Part shown: positions 17,531 to 26,482 of the stretch, piece after piece
Numbering within the stretch: the first letter of the stretch is position 1
How the letters are laid out: each line of letters opens with the position of its first letter
NCBI RefSeq assembly: GCF_900100705.1
Contig: NZ_FNCH01000015.1
Location: 1 to 64,000, forward strand
Source: Pedobacter terrae
GTDB lineage: Bacteria > Bacteroidota > Bacteroidia > Sphingobacteriales > Sphingobacteriaceae
Direction of reading: 5' to 3'
DNA length: 64,000 nt
Program-made: the position numbers and the translations under genes
The notes under the pieces: model-generated
What the model was told of the DNA's origin: nothing
What the model saw: only the letters and a program-made list of their open reading frames with translations
The model's database searches: none

Positions 17531-18520
17531 TTAACGGTTAAATGTGGTAAAGTCTTTATGATCAATTTTCGCCAAAGCCTCTGGCGGCAATGACTTAAAG
17601 TATTCGTAGGTAATTTTTAATCCTTCCGCACGGCCTATTCTAGGCTCCCAATTTAATAGCTCTTTTGCTTTGGTAATGTCTGGTCTGCGCTGTTTCGGAT
17701 CATCTTGTGGAAGTTCCTTATACACAATTTTTTGCGTGGTGCCAGTAAGTTTAATAATTTCCTCACAGAACTGTTTGATCGTAATTTCATCGGGATTACC
17801 AATGTTAACGGGTTGGGCATAGTCACTCATTAATAACCGATAAATGCCTTCAATCAGATCATCTACATAACAAAAGGAGCGTGTCTGACTTCCATTACCA
17901 AAAACAGTTAAATCTTCACCCCTTAATGCCTGCCCAATAAAAGCAGGTAAAACTCTTCCATCGTTTAAACGCATTCTCGGTCCGTAGGTATTAAAAATCC
18001 TAACGATACGCGTTTCTACACCATGGAAAGTATGGTAAGCCATGGTAATGGCCTCCTGAAAACGTTTAGCCTCATCGTAAACACCACGCGGACCTACAGG
18101 GTTTACATTGCCCCAATATTCTTCGGGCTGTGGGTTTACGTTTGGATCGCCATATACCTCAGAAGTTGACGCAATCAGCATCCTTGCGTTTTTATTACGC
18201 GCCAATCCTAAAAGATTATGTGTGCCCAAAGAGCCTACTTTAAGCGTCTGAATCGGAATTTTAAGATAATCAATCGGACTTGCAGGTGAGGCGAAATGCA
18301 AGATATAATCCAGCTTACCTGGAACGTGAACAAATTTGGATACATCGTGGTTGTAAAATTCAAAATTCTCCAGTTTGAACAGGTGTTCGATATTCGCCAA
18401 ATCCCCTGTAATCAGGTTATCCATTCCAATAACATGGTAGCCTTCTTTTACAAAACGGTCGCAAAGATGCGAACCCAAAAATCCGGCTGCGCCCGTAATC
18501 AATATCCTTTTCTGCCCCAT
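17531..18520 (-). CDS. UDP-glucuronate decarboxylase (UDP-xylose synthase)
   Basis: Short-chain dehydrogenase-fold protein of 329 residues with NAD loop GAAGFLGSH (10-18), the UXS-diagnostic HFASPASPIDY, the TSEVYG strand, YDEAKR with catalytic Tyr and Lys, and RIFNTYGPRM. It oxidises and decarboxylates UDP-glucuronate to UDP-xylose. Its start lies 1 bp after the stop of the UDP-glucose dehydrogenase gene that makes its substrate, which strongly supports the assignment. Confidence 0.92.
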   Translation of the reverse strand: MGQKRILITGAAGFLGSHLCDRFVKEGYHVIGMDNLITGDLANIEHLFKLENFEFYNHDVSKFVHVPGKLDYILHFASPASPIDYLKIPIQTLKVGSLGTHNLLGLARNKNARMLIASTSEVYGDPNVNPQPEEYWGNVNPVGPRGVYDEAKRFQEAITMAYHTFHGVETRIVRIFNTYGPRMRLNDGRVLPAFIGQALRGEDLTVFGNGSQTRSFCYVDDLIEGIYRLLMSDYAQPVNIGNPDEITIKQFCEEIIKLTGTTQKIVYKELPQDDPKQRRPDITKAKELLNWEPRIGRAEGLKITYEYFKSLPPEALAKIDHKDFTTFNR

Positions 18521-18521
18521 T

Positions 18522-19832
18522 TTAATCTATCAATTTTCTACCAATACTATTATAATAATAACCAAGATCGATCATTTTTTGCAGATCGTATAAATTCCGG
18601 CCATCAAAAACGATTTTATTTTTGAGGATGCTGTCAATTTTATCAAAATCAGGGTTACGGAAAACCGACCATTCTGTTGCAATCAAGAGTGCATCAGCAC
18701 CTTCCAAAGCTTCATATTGGTTTTTAGCGTAGCTTACCTTATCGCCAATAACGTTTTTGACATTGGCCATTGCCTCCGGATCAAAAACAGCAACAGTAGC
18801 ACCGTTCTTAACCAACTCATCAATAATATATAAAGCCGGTGCCTCACGGATATCGTCGGTTTCTGGCTTAAAGGCTAAACCCCAAAGTGCAAAATGTTTG
18901 CCTTTTATATCACCTTTATAATATTTTAATACCTTATCAACAAGAACTGTTTTCTGTTTTTCGTTAACTTCCATTACCGATTTCAGGATCTGAAAATCGT
19001 AGGCATAATCATCAGATGATCTAACTAAAGCCTGAACATCTTTCGGGAAACATGAACCACCGTAACCTACCCCTGGGAAGAGGAAGCGTTTACCGATACG
19101 CTCGTCAGAACCTATCCCTTTTCTTACTGCATCAACATCAGCGCCTACGAGTTCGCAAAGGTTTGCAATCTCGTTCATGAAAGTGATTTTAGTAGCAAGG
19201 AAGGAGTTTGCCGCATACTTGGTCAGTTCAGACGAACGCTCATCCATAAAAAGAATAGGATTACCCTGACGCACGTAAGGACCATATAATTCAGCCATTA
19301 ATTTCTTGGCCTTTTCACTTTTTGTACCCAATACCACACGGTCTGGTTTCATAAAGTCATCAACCGCTACACCTTCCCTTAAAAATTCAGGGTTCGAAAC
19401 TACATCTACTTCAACTGAAGTATTTTCAGCAAAAACAGATTTTACCTTATCGGCAGTACCCACCGGAACGGTTGATTTATTTACGATTACTTTATATTCA
19501 GTAATCAATTTAGAGATATCTTTTGCAGCACCCAGAATATAAGATAAATCGGCTGCGCCATCACCACCCGGAGGCGTTGGCAATGCCATAAAAATAATCT
19601 GCGCTTCTTTTACCGCATCAACAAGATTGGTGGTAAAGGTTAATCTTCCCTGTTCGATATTTCTGTGGAACAAAAGATCTAAACCAGGTTCGTAGATCGG
19701 CACTTGGCCGGCCTGCATCTGTTTTACCTTTGCTTCATTAATATCAACACATATTACATCATTTCCTGTTTCTGCTAAACAGGTCCCGGTAACTAAACCT
19801 ACATATCCAGTACCAATAACGGCTATCCTCAT
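18522..19832 (-). CDS. ugd: UDP-glucose 6-dehydrogenase
   Basis: Protein of 436 residues, the usual family length. It has the N-terminal Rossmann motif GTGYVG (7-12), NKSTVPVGT, the EFLREG loop and the catalytic cysteine in GYGGSCFPKD, then a C-terminal UDP-binding domain with ALWGLAFKPETDD. It converts UDP-glucose to UDP-glucuronate with two NAD. First gene of a five-gene leftward operon that then makes UDP-xylose and UDP-galactose. Confidence 0.95.
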   Translation of the reverse strand: MRIAVIGTGYVGLVTGTCLAETGNDVICVDINEAKVKQMQAGQVPIYEPGLDLLFHRNIEQGRLTFTTNLVDAVKEAQIIFMALPTPPGGDGAADLSYILGAAKDISKLITEYKVIVNKSTVPVGTADKVKSVFAENTSVEVDVVSNPEFLREGVAVDDFMKPDRVVLGTKSEKAKKLMAELYGPYVRQGNPILFMDERSSELTKYAANSFLATKITFMNEIANLCELVGADVDAVRKGIGSDERIGKRFLFPGVGYGGSCFPKDVQALVRSSDDYAYDFQILKSVMEVNEKQKTVLVDKVLKYYKGDIKGKHFALWGLAFKPETDDIREAPALYIIDELVKNGATVAVFDPEAMANVKNVIGDKVSYAKNQYEALEGADALLIATEWSVFRNPDFDKIDSILKNKIVFDGRNLYDLQKMIDLGYYYNSIGRKLID

Positions 19833-19965
19833 CTGTTAATTTATTTTTATCAACTATTAACTATACCACAATTTTATTTATTTAGTTTGAATGCCAGGTA
19901 AAATCTTATGGCTTTCATATATTTTAAGCTTTTTAAATATATTCGTTTTATCTTGGCACGAAGAT

Positions 19966-21213
19966 ATGAAATTACTTTACATCATCGGAATCTGGGGCTA
20001 TACTTTACTGATCAGGATATTCTCATTATTTAATCCTAAAGCCAAATTGTTTATTAATGGCCGCAAAAATATCTTTAGCTCAATTGCCCAGAAAATTAAC
20101 CCTGCCGAAAAACATATATGGTTCCACTTTGCTTCTTTAGGCGAATTTGAACAAGGCAGACCCGTTCTGGAAAAATTAAAGGCCCTTTATCCGGCAAAAA
20201 AAATTATAGTTACTTTTTTTTCACCTTCGGGATATGAAATCAGAAAAAACTACGCCCTGGCAGATGTTTTTTACCTGCCCATTGATACTGACGCTAATGC
20301 GAAACGTTTTATAGCAAGCATTAATCCGGAGTTGGCCATTTTTACCAAATATGAATTTTGGCATTTCTATTTTAAGGAATTAAAAGACCAGGGCATCCCT
20401 TTGTATGTAATTTCTGGAATCTTTAGAGAAAGCCAGGCATTTTTTAAGTGGTACGGCGACTTTTACCGCAATATTTTAAAATGTGTGACGTACTTTTTTG
20501 TACAAAATAAAGAAAGTGAAAATCTTTTAAAATCAATCGGACTAAATAATGTAACCATAAGTGGTGATACCCGCTTTGACCGGGTTTATGAAAATGCGCA
20601 ATCGCCTAAACAGCTCAACATTATCGAAAGCTTTATTGATGGCGCGCCTACTTTAGTTTGCGGAAGTACCTGGCCCGAAGATGAAAAAATACTATCAGGC
20701 TTGTCTCAGGAATACCCTAATTGGAAATTTATCATCGCGCCTCACGAAACCCATGAAAGCCATATCGAAAGTATTGAAAAGCAGTTTTCAGTGGGCAGTA
20801 TACGGTTTTCAGTTTTCAGTTCCCAGTTAGAAGTTAACAGTTCTCAAATCTCAGATCTAAAATCTAAAATCTTAATCATTGATAACATTGGCATGCTTTC
20901 CTCTTTATATCAATACGGGAAAGTGGCTTATATTGGTGGTGGTTTTGGCACAGGGATTCATAATACTTTAGAGGCCGCGGCATTTGGATTGCCGGTAATT
21001 TTCGGACCTAAATACGATAAATTTCAGGAAGCAAAAGATCTTATTGCCATTGGGGCAGGAAAAAGTATATCCTCAACAGAAGAGCTGATTGATGCCTTTA
21101 ATACTTTTATAGACAATCAACCCTCAGCCGATGCGGCGAGAAAATATGTAGACGATAAGAAAGGAGCAACAGATCAGATTGTTTCGGTAATTACGAAATC
21201 AGATCAGCCTTAA
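19966..21213 (+). CDS. waaA: 3-deoxy-D-manno-octulosonic acid (Kdo) transferase with an in-frame filler insertion
   Basis: Membrane-anchored GT30 enzyme that adds Kdo to lipid IVA. Start taken at ATG 19966 (MKLLYIIGIWGY), which gives the standard N-terminal anchor; an upstream ATG at 19891 adds 25 atypical residues. Family marks are HFASLGEFEQGRPVLE, TFFSPSGYE, the IFTKYEFW segment, ISGIFRE and the C-terminal YIGGGFG-GIHN-EA. Between the IIAPHETHESHIES and ILIIDNIGMLSSLY segments lie about 27 extra residues. They are encoded by repetitive CAGTTTTCAGT and ATCTAAA words (20782-20871). The frame is kept, so it is probably still functional. It overlaps gntK by 23 bp at the 3' end. Confidence 0.92.
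   Translation: MKLLYIIGIWGYTLLIRIFSLFNPKAKLFINGRKNIFSSIAQKINPAEKHIWFHFASLGEFEQGRPVLEKLKALYPAKKIIVTFFSPSGYEIRKNYALADVFYLPIDTDANAKRFIASINPELAIFTKYEFWHFYFKELKDQGIPLYVISGIFRESQAFFKWYGDFYRNILKCVTYFFVQNKESENLLKSIGLNNVTISGDTRFDRVYENAQSPKQLNIIESFIDGAPTLVCGSTWPEDEKILSGLSQEYPNWKFIIAPHETHESHIESIEKQFSVGSIRFSVFSSQLEVNSSQISDLKSKILIIDNIGMLSSLYQYGKVAYIGGGFGTGIHNTLEAAAFGLPVIFGPKYDKFQEAKDLIAIGAGKSISSTEELIDAFNTFIDNQPSADAARKYVDDKKGATDQIVSVITKSDQP
20782..20871. repeat. Low-complexity filler inserted inside waaA
   Basis: Words CAGTTTTCAGT (twice), CCCAGTTAGAAGTTAACAGT and TCAGATCTAAAATCTAAAAT are typical of intergenic filler in this group, yet here they lie in frame inside the Kdo transferase gene. Confidence 0.7.
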
Positions 21214-21697
21214 CAATTTCTTCAACTATTTCGGGGATACTTTGATCGATGGAAACCGTAAATACATCCGGTTCATCTGTTTGTGGTTCTTCCAGGGTTT
21301 CAAACTGGCTTTGCAATAAGCTGGACGGCATATATTGGTGAGCACGTTTAACAATCCGATCGTGAATTAAATCGAAACTTCCTTTTAAATAAACAAAACG
21401 TATCGATTCATTATCCTCTCTCAAAAGATCCCGGTAAGATTTTTTAAGCGCAGAACAAGCAATGATACAGTTGGCTCCATTGCCAGCATGCTCGCGGCCA
21501 ACTTTAGCAATCAATTGTAGCCAATCTAAACGATCGGCATCTGTTAGCGGGATACCGGCAGCCATTTTGTCTACATTACGCTGCGAATGCAGGTTATCGC
21601 CATCTATAAATTCTGCATTTATTTTTTGCGCCAGGGCTTTTCCAATTACTGTTTTACCACTTCCAGACACCCCCATTAAAATGATAAAATTTGCCAT
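21191..21697 (-). CDS. Gluconokinase
   Basis: P-loop kinase of 168 residues with Walker A GVSGSGKT (9-16), the DGDNLHS motif, GIPLTDADRLDWL and CSALKKSYRDLLR. These are the hallmarks of thermoresistant-type gluconate kinases. It phosphorylates D-gluconate to 6-phosphogluconate for the pentose phosphate or Entner-Doudoroff routes. No gluconate permease or dehydratase lies next to it. The 3' end overlaps waaA, convergently, by 23 bp. Confidence 0.92.
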   Translation of the reverse strand: MANFIILMGVSGSGKTVIGKALAQKINAEFIDGDNLHSQRNVDKMAAGIPLTDADRLDWLQLIAKVGREHAGNGANCIIACSALKKSYRDLLREDNESIRFVYLKGSFDLIHDRIVKRAHQYMPSSLLQSQFETLEEPQTDEPDVFTVSIDQSIPEIVEEIVKADLIS

Positions 21698-21711
21698 CTT
21701 TAAATCTAAAA

Positions 21712-22722
21712 CTATTTAACCATTCCGGCAAGTGCCTCAATAAAAACGGGGCTATCGTTCAAACTTTCTACCAACTGAACATGTTCGCCACCTAAAGCTT
21801 TAAACTCTTCGTGGTACTCTACCGTAATTTCGTAAAGCGTTTCCAAGCAATCGGCCACAAAAGCCGGACTAAAAACCAAAAGACGTTTTTTGCCTTCGGC
21901 AGCCAATTTCTTTAATACATCGGTAGTGTAAGGCTGTACCCATGGCTCCTTACCTAAACGCGACTGGAAACAAACGGTATATTGATCTTTCGATAGGTTT
22001 AATTCTTTGGCAATTAACCTGGCCGTATCATGCCCCTGTGCAGAATAACAAAATTTATTGGTATCGTTTAATGTCTGGCAGCAATCGGCACTTTTTAAAC
22101 AGTAACTTCCAGTGTGGTCACATTTTAAAAGTTGACGCTCTGGCAAGCCATGGAAACTGAACAATATGTGATCATAATTTTCTACGTGATGTCTCCTGGC
22201 GTTTTCGGCAAAAACCTTAATCATTAATTCATTATCGTGGAATGAGTTAATGAATGAGATGGGTGGAACTGTTTGCCACTTGCTCACCAATTCCATTACC
22301 AGTTGCATTACCGAACCGGTACTGGCAGAAGCATATTGCGGGAACATAGGTATTACCTGTATACTTTCTACCAAACCTGCTTTTAGATTAGCCAATGCCG
22401 ATGCAATGGAAGGACTTTGATAACGCATTGCCAATTCAACATGATAATCGTCGCCTAATCTTTCCTGAAGCATTTTGGCCTGCAACCTACTGTAAAACAA
22501 TAACGGTGAACCATTTTCATCCCAAATCTCTTTATATAACTTAGCTGTTTTTGGGCTACGGAAGGGAACAATAATGCCTTTAACCAATAATGTTCTGTTC
22601 AGTTTAGGAATATCAATTACCCGCTCATCCATCAGAAATTGATCTAAGTATTTTCTCACATCGGCTGTTGCCGGACTATCAGGTGTTCCTAAATTTACCA
22701 GTAAAATTCCCTTCTTGCTCAT
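21712..22722 (-). CDS. hemH: Ferrochelatase
   Basis: Protein of 336 residues. It begins with GILLVNLGTPDSP, contains the YRYKEIWDENGSP-type loop (here KLYKEIWDENGSPL), the active-site FSFHGLPERQ with the catalytic histidine, QSRLGKEPWVQP, and the acidic C-terminal metal channel (CLETLYEI). It inserts ferrous iron into protoporphyrin IX, the last step of heme synthesis. The gene is 14 bp upstream of gntK in the same direction. Confidence 0.96.
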   Translation of the reverse strand: MSKKGILLVNLGTPDSPATADVRKYLDQFLMDERVIDIPKLNRTLLVKGIIVPFRSPKTAKLYKEIWDENGSPLLFYSRLQAKMLQERLGDDYHVELAMRYQSPSIASALANLKAGLVESIQVIPMFPQYASASTGSVMQLVMELVSKWQTVPPISFINSFHDNELMIKVFAENARRHHVENYDHILFSFHGLPERQLLKCDHTGSYCLKSADCCQTLNDTNKFCYSAQGHDTARLIAKELNLSKDQYTVCFQSRLGKEPWVQPYTTDVLKKLAAEGKKRLLVFSPAFVADCLETLYEITVEYHEEFKALGGEHVQLVESLNDSPVFIEALAGMVK

Positions 22723-23137
22723 CTATAAAGAAATATGTTTTGTGGACGCAAATATCGCCCTTTTTATTGTTTTTTCACTATGCTAAAAATATGATTGCCG
22801 ACATTTTTAAGTCAAAAAAAGATCGTATTGTTATAAGAAAAGCTAATGCAGCGGTTCTATTTAAGTGTAGTCCTGCCTTCCCTACAATCTTTTTGTGGCC
22901 GGTATTGCTATTTTTAATGGGTATACGACAAAAAGGATTTCGTACAGTCAGGTTTATCAACCTGGTTTGGTGCAGATTACAAAAGTCTGCCTGATCCGTT
23001 AGTTTTCAAATGTGCTGTCAGATATAACCTGGAAGTTAGCATAATAAGAGATCATCATGAAAATCAAAAGATAGCAAATCCAGAAGGCTTAACCTAGTGT
23101 CAGATGGCAAAATGTGGCACCACTCCTAATCATATTG
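22723..23137. other. Intergenic region with a degenerate repeat copy
   Basis: About 415 bp with no supported gene. Positions 22836-22945 are an inverted, degraded copy of the dispersed element at 53425-53575: on the minus strand they contain GAAATCCTTTTTGT and, further on, CCACAAAAAGATTG and GGCAGGAC, in the same order. A small hairpin GCAGA/TCTGC follows near 22975. Confidence 0.55.
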
Positions 23138-23812
23138 TTATCCTTTTGTTTTATAAAGCTGCCACCAGGGCATTCCTGGTTTTTGATGATGCTCATAGTG
23201 ATAACCAAAAAAGTAACAGGTTATAAAAGCTACAAAATGGTTTTTCTGTAAAGTATTAGCGTGGTATTCATTATCATGTTCACCTTTGTGCGGTAGATAT
23301 GTACCAAAATAAAACAACTGAAAAGTGCTTAGTAAGGATGGCAACACCCAAAATAATAACAGATTTTTTTCATCAACCCAAATTTTCAAAACATTGAAAG
23401 CTATGGCCATAATGACCAATTGGATAATGGAAACATAATTTAACATGAAACTGAAGTACCATTTCCAAAAGCCATGTGGTGCAAAATCAGGATCGTTTTC
23501 AGTATGTACGTAACGGTGGTGTTGATGATGTTTCGCATACAAACGGTTATAAAAAAAACCTGCGTAGATAAAAACGGAAAGATAGCCAATAAAATTATTT
23601 GCTTTTTTATTGGGCGATATGGTTCCGTGCATAGCATCATGAGCGGTAATAAACAAACCGGTGTACAGATGCATCTGCACAAAAATCAGGAGATAAACCA
23701 AAGGATTGTCCCAGGCAAAATCCCATGTTAACAAAAGATAAAGAGAAATAAACCAACAGGTAATTACTGTTAATGCAACCAGAATTCCGGTGTATGGGTT
23801 TGTCTTTTTCAA
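23138..23812 (-). CDS. crtW: CrtW-type beta-carotene ketolase
   Basis: Integral membrane di-iron oxygenase of 224 residues of the fatty-acid-hydroxylase superfamily. All CrtW histidine clusters are visible: HDAMHG (58-63), HHQHHRYVHTENDPDF (95-110), FGTYLPHKGEHDN, and FGYHYEHHQKPGMPWW at the C-terminus. CrtW adds a 4-keto group to beta-ionone rings (or acts on monocyclic carotenoids). The gene sits downstream of ispH and carotenoid tailoring genes on the same strand, supporting the call. A hairpin repeat lies between it and ispH. Confidence 0.87.
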   Translation of the reverse strand: MKKTNPYTGILVALTVITCWFISLYLLLTWDFAWDNPLVYLLIFVQMHLYTGLFITAHDAMHGTISPNKKANNFIGYLSVFIYAGFFYNRLYAKHHQHHRYVHTENDPDFAPHGFWKWYFSFMLNYVSIIQLVIMAIAFNVLKIWVDEKNLLLFWVLPSLLSTFQLFYFGTYLPHKGEHDNEYHANTLQKNHFVAFITCYFFGYHYEHHQKPGMPWWQLYKTKG

Positions 23813-23828
23813 TGGCTTTTATTTTATT

Positions 23829-23866
23829 CGTCATGCTGATCTGATCACTATCGGATCAGCATGACG
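23829..23866. repeat. Perfect 13-bp inverted repeat between ispH and crtW
   Basis: CGTCATGCTGATC (23829-23841) and GATCAGCATGACG (23854-23866) surround a 12-base loop. The arms belong to the CGTCATGCTGA repeat family. The hairpin could attenuate transcription from ispH into crtW or stabilise mRNA ends. Confidence 0.9.
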
Positions 23867-23879
23867 CCTACTGTAGAAA

Positions 23880-24728
23880 TTAATACTGCTCCAGAGCGAC
23901 CTTAACATTTTCCATCAGCCACATTGGTGTAGAGGTAGCCCCACAAATACCTACTTTATCATTTTCATTAAACCAGGTTTTGTCTAACTCTTCTACATTC
24001 GAAATGAAATAAGAATTATCATTATATTTTTTACAAACATCGTAAAGCACCTTTCCGTTCGAAGATTTCTTTCCGGAAACGAAAACGATCTTATCATAAT
24101 GGCTCACAAAATCTTCCAGCTCTTCGTAACGATTAGATACCTGCCTGCAAATGGTATCGTTAGCCTTAACTTCATAACCACGGCTCAATAATTCATCTTT
24201 AATGTGGTAGAATTTATCGGTGCTTTTAGTGGTTTGGCTATATAATGTAAATTTAGCAGGAAGCTCAACGTGATCTAATTCAGCTAAATCCTGAAAAACA
24301 ATGGCTTTACCATCTGTTTGCCCCTGTAATCCAATTACTTCAGCATGGCCATGCTTACCAAAAATAAGGACCTGCTCATCTTCATCATGCGAATTTTTAA
24401 TCCTGTTCTGTAATTTCAGCACAACAGGACACGAAGCATCTATTAATGTCAGGTTATTTTCTAAAGCCAGTTGATAGGTTGAGGGTGCCTCACCATGTGC
24501 CCTGATTAAAACCTTTTCGTCCCTTAAGTTTTTTAATACTTCGTGATCGATGATTTTTAATCCACGGTTGGTTAAACGTTCTACCTCTTCATCATTATGC
24601 ACAATATCGCCAAGGCAATATAAATAACCTTCGTTATCCAGAATATCTTCGGCCATTTCTATGGCATATACTACCCCAAAGCAAAAGCCTGATGATTTAT
24701 CGATGTTAACCTGTAAGTTGTAACCCAT
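23880..24728 (-). CDS. ispH: 4-hydroxy-3-methylbut-2-enyl diphosphate reductase
   Basis: Protein of 282 residues with the three cluster-binding cysteines in GFCFGV (C16), ASCPVV and ICGATSTP, plus AHGE and the HAEVIG-like FGKHGHAEV segment. It performs the last step of the methylerythritol phosphate pathway, producing IPP and DMAPP through a 4Fe-4S cluster. Its place 12 bp downstream of the CruF-like gene suggests that isoprenoid precursor supply is tied to pigment synthesis. It is the only copy in the window. Confidence 0.95.
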   Translation of the reverse strand: MGYNLQVNIDKSSGFCFGVVYAIEMAEDILDNEGYLYCLGDIVHNDEEVERLTNRGLKIIDHEVLKNLRDEKVLIRAHGEAPSTYQLALENNLTLIDASCPVVLKLQNRIKNSHDEDEQVLIFGKHGHAEVIGLQGQTDGKAIVFQDLAELDHVELPAKFTLYSQTTKSTDKFYHIKDELLSRGYEVKANDTICRQVSNRYEELEDFVSHYDKIVFVSGKKSSNGKVLYDVCKKYNDNSYFISNVEELDKTWFNENDKVGICGATSTPMWLMENVKVALEQY

Positions 24729-24740
24729 TGTGACACAAAA

Positions 24741-25415
24741 TTAAGCAAAAATATTTGATCCGGTTGTCATGTATAAGACAACAAAAAAGATTAGCTGCGA
24801 GGCAAACATGGCCACGCCTATATATTTCTGCTGTTTTAAGCCTAAGGCATAATAAAACTTCAATAAGATGACGGAAACAATAAACCAGGCCACATAATTT
24901 TGAACCGGAATTTCGTGCCAATCCCACTGCCAGTAATTAAACTTCATCGCCACAGGCTCTAAAAAGAAATCAAAACTAACCAGTATAAACGCACCGAGCA
25001 CCGAAGCTAAAATACTGTGTCTGACTTTCATGCTTTTCATCATTTGCCCAATACTGAAAATAAGGATTACCCAATTTACCCCCATTAACAATGGGACCGC
25101 AGCAACTTTGTAACCTAATGTATCGCCGTAATAATAACTGCCAAATATTTTTCCGGTATGCACACCCAATACCTCGACTAAAAAGCCACAGAGAAACACT
25201 CCCGAAACGAATAATAATAACCGTTTTACATCTGCATTGTACGAAAAAACAATTACGGCAAACATCAGCAATAAATGAAAAGGGACTAATTTGATAAAAT
25301 AAGGCTGGGCAGCAGGGATTAAGAATCCAAACAAGCCAACTATATGAAAAACGATAATTATTGCAACTGCAATCCTTTTAACCTTTAAATCGTTTTGATC
25401 GTTCTGCCCTTCCAT
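24741..25415 (-). CDS. CruF-like carotenoid 1',2'-hydratase (DUF422 membrane protein)
   Basis: Protein of 224 residues with about six to seven membrane helices. The central segments LVEVLGVHTGKIFGSYYYG and SFDFFLEPVAMKFNYWQWDW are characteristic of the carotenoid biosynthesis (DUF422/CruF) family, which hydrates the acyclic end of monocyclic or linear carotenoids to give a 1'-hydroxyl. It overlaps the glycosyltransferase gene by 31 bp, so that gene's product could act on the hydroxyl made here. Confidence 0.82.
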   Translation of the reverse strand: MEGQNDQNDLKVKRIAVAIIIVFHIVGLFGFLIPAAQPYFIKLVPFHLLLMFAVIVFSYNADVKRLLLFVSGVFLCGFLVEVLGVHTGKIFGSYYYGDTLGYKVAAVPLLMGVNWVILIFSIGQMMKSMKVRHSILASVLGAFILVSFDFFLEPVAMKFNYWQWDWHEIPVQNYVAWFIVSVILLKFYYALGLKQQKYIGVAMFASQLIFFVVLYMTTGSNIFA

Positions 25416-26482
25416 GTGCTCGTTTTAAAAATATGTTTCTTTATAGAAATGAATGAAATGATTAGGAAGAATAACATCTGTAAAGGATGTAGAACCAAAT
25501 TTATCAGCACATGTTGCCCGGATAAATAAGAGATCATCATTCTGCTTAATACTATTAAACTTAGTGGTAATACAAGTAAAGTAAGATTAAAGTTTAGGAT
25601 TAAAATTAATGGTCCTATGGTTACCAAAAGCTGGTAAAGTAATAATATTATGATGTTATTACCAAAACCTGCAAGTAAATTTTTACTAAAACCATTTAAA
25701 CTTTCGCTTAAATTCCTGTACATCCTGCAATAGATCAGTCCGTTGGCCAGAAGCGCTTCTGCATTAAATTTTTCCTGTTTTACCAACTTCATAATCTCCA
25801 CATCTTCTACAACCTGATGTTTAACCCGCTCATGCCATTGGTTTTCTTTGTAGTGATTGGCATTAAAAAACATACATTGTCCGCTGGCCGCTGCAAATGC
25901 TGGATTTTTCGAAAGCTTAACCAAACGCAAAGGCAACAAATTTAATAAGATAAAATGCATTAAAGGCACAGTTAACCATTCGCCTATCGATTTCATCGTT
26001 TGATTGGTAAAAACGCTGAGCAGGGTCAGGTTTCCAATTTCCATCCGGCTAATGAGGCTATTGATCAATCCTATTTTAATGGTTTCATCAGCATCAATAA
26101 ACAAAAGGTATTTACCAGTAGCCAATTCGCTAAGCTGCTGGCAGGCATAGTTTTTTCCAAGCCAGTTTGGAGGTAACGCTTTACCGCTTATTACTTTGAA
26201 TTGTGGATTGTTTAGGCAAAATTTTTCGACAAGCCCTAAGGTATTATCGCTACTGTTATCATCCAAAACTATAACCTCATAATCGGCATAATCCTGATTT
26301 TTTATTGAAACAAGCAATTCTAAAATATTCTCCGCCTCATTTCTTGCTGGGATCAGAATTGAAACCTGATCATGATGGTGTTTCACTACTCTTGGCAGTT
26401 TTGGGTTAGAGAGGAAATTGAAAACAGTTACCGAAAACCGGATTACCAAAAAAATTAAAACGGCGTAAATAAGAATTGTCAT
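25385..26482 (-). CDS. Family 2 glycosyltransferase, carotenoid (CruC/CrtQ-like)
   Basis: Protein of 365 residues with one N-terminal membrane helix, a GT2 catalytic domain (SILIPARNEAENI, VLDDNSSDNT, the FIDADE DxD-type motif) and three to four C-terminal membrane helices. The PPNWLGKNYACQQL phrase is shared with CrtQ-type glycosyltransferases acting on carotenoids and hopanoids. Between a hydratase gene and an acyltransferase gene, it most likely glycosylates a hydroxylated carotenoid. The start overlaps the acyltransferase stop by 4 bp (ATGA). Confidence 0.8.
   Translation of the reverse strand: MTILIYAVLIFLVIRFSVTVFNFLSNPKLPRVVKHHHDQVSILIPARNEAENILELLVSIKNQDYADYEVIVLDDNSSDNTLGLVEKFCLNNPQFKVISGKALPPNWLGKNYACQQLSELATGKYLLFIDADETIKIGLINSLISRMEIGNLTLLSVFTNQTMKSIGEWLTVPLMHFILLNLLPLRLVKLSKNPAFAAASGQCMFFNANHYKENQWHERVKHQVVEDVEIMKLVKQEKFNAEALLANGLIYCRMYRNLSESLNGFSKNLLAGFGNNIIILLLYQLLVTIGPLILILNFNLTLLVLPLSLIVLSRMMISYLSGQHVLINLVLHPLQMLFFLIISFISIKKHIFKTSTWKGRTIKTI

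Noticed and set aside
19891..19965. 25-residue N-terminal extension of WaaA
   Set aside because: The family normally begins with the membrane anchor encoded from 19966; the extension is not typical, although it cannot be fully excluded.
22668..22994. Plus-strand 108-residue frame between ferrochelatase and crtW
   Set aside because: It starts inside hemH antisense and continues through a degraded repeat; no motif or codon pattern supports it.
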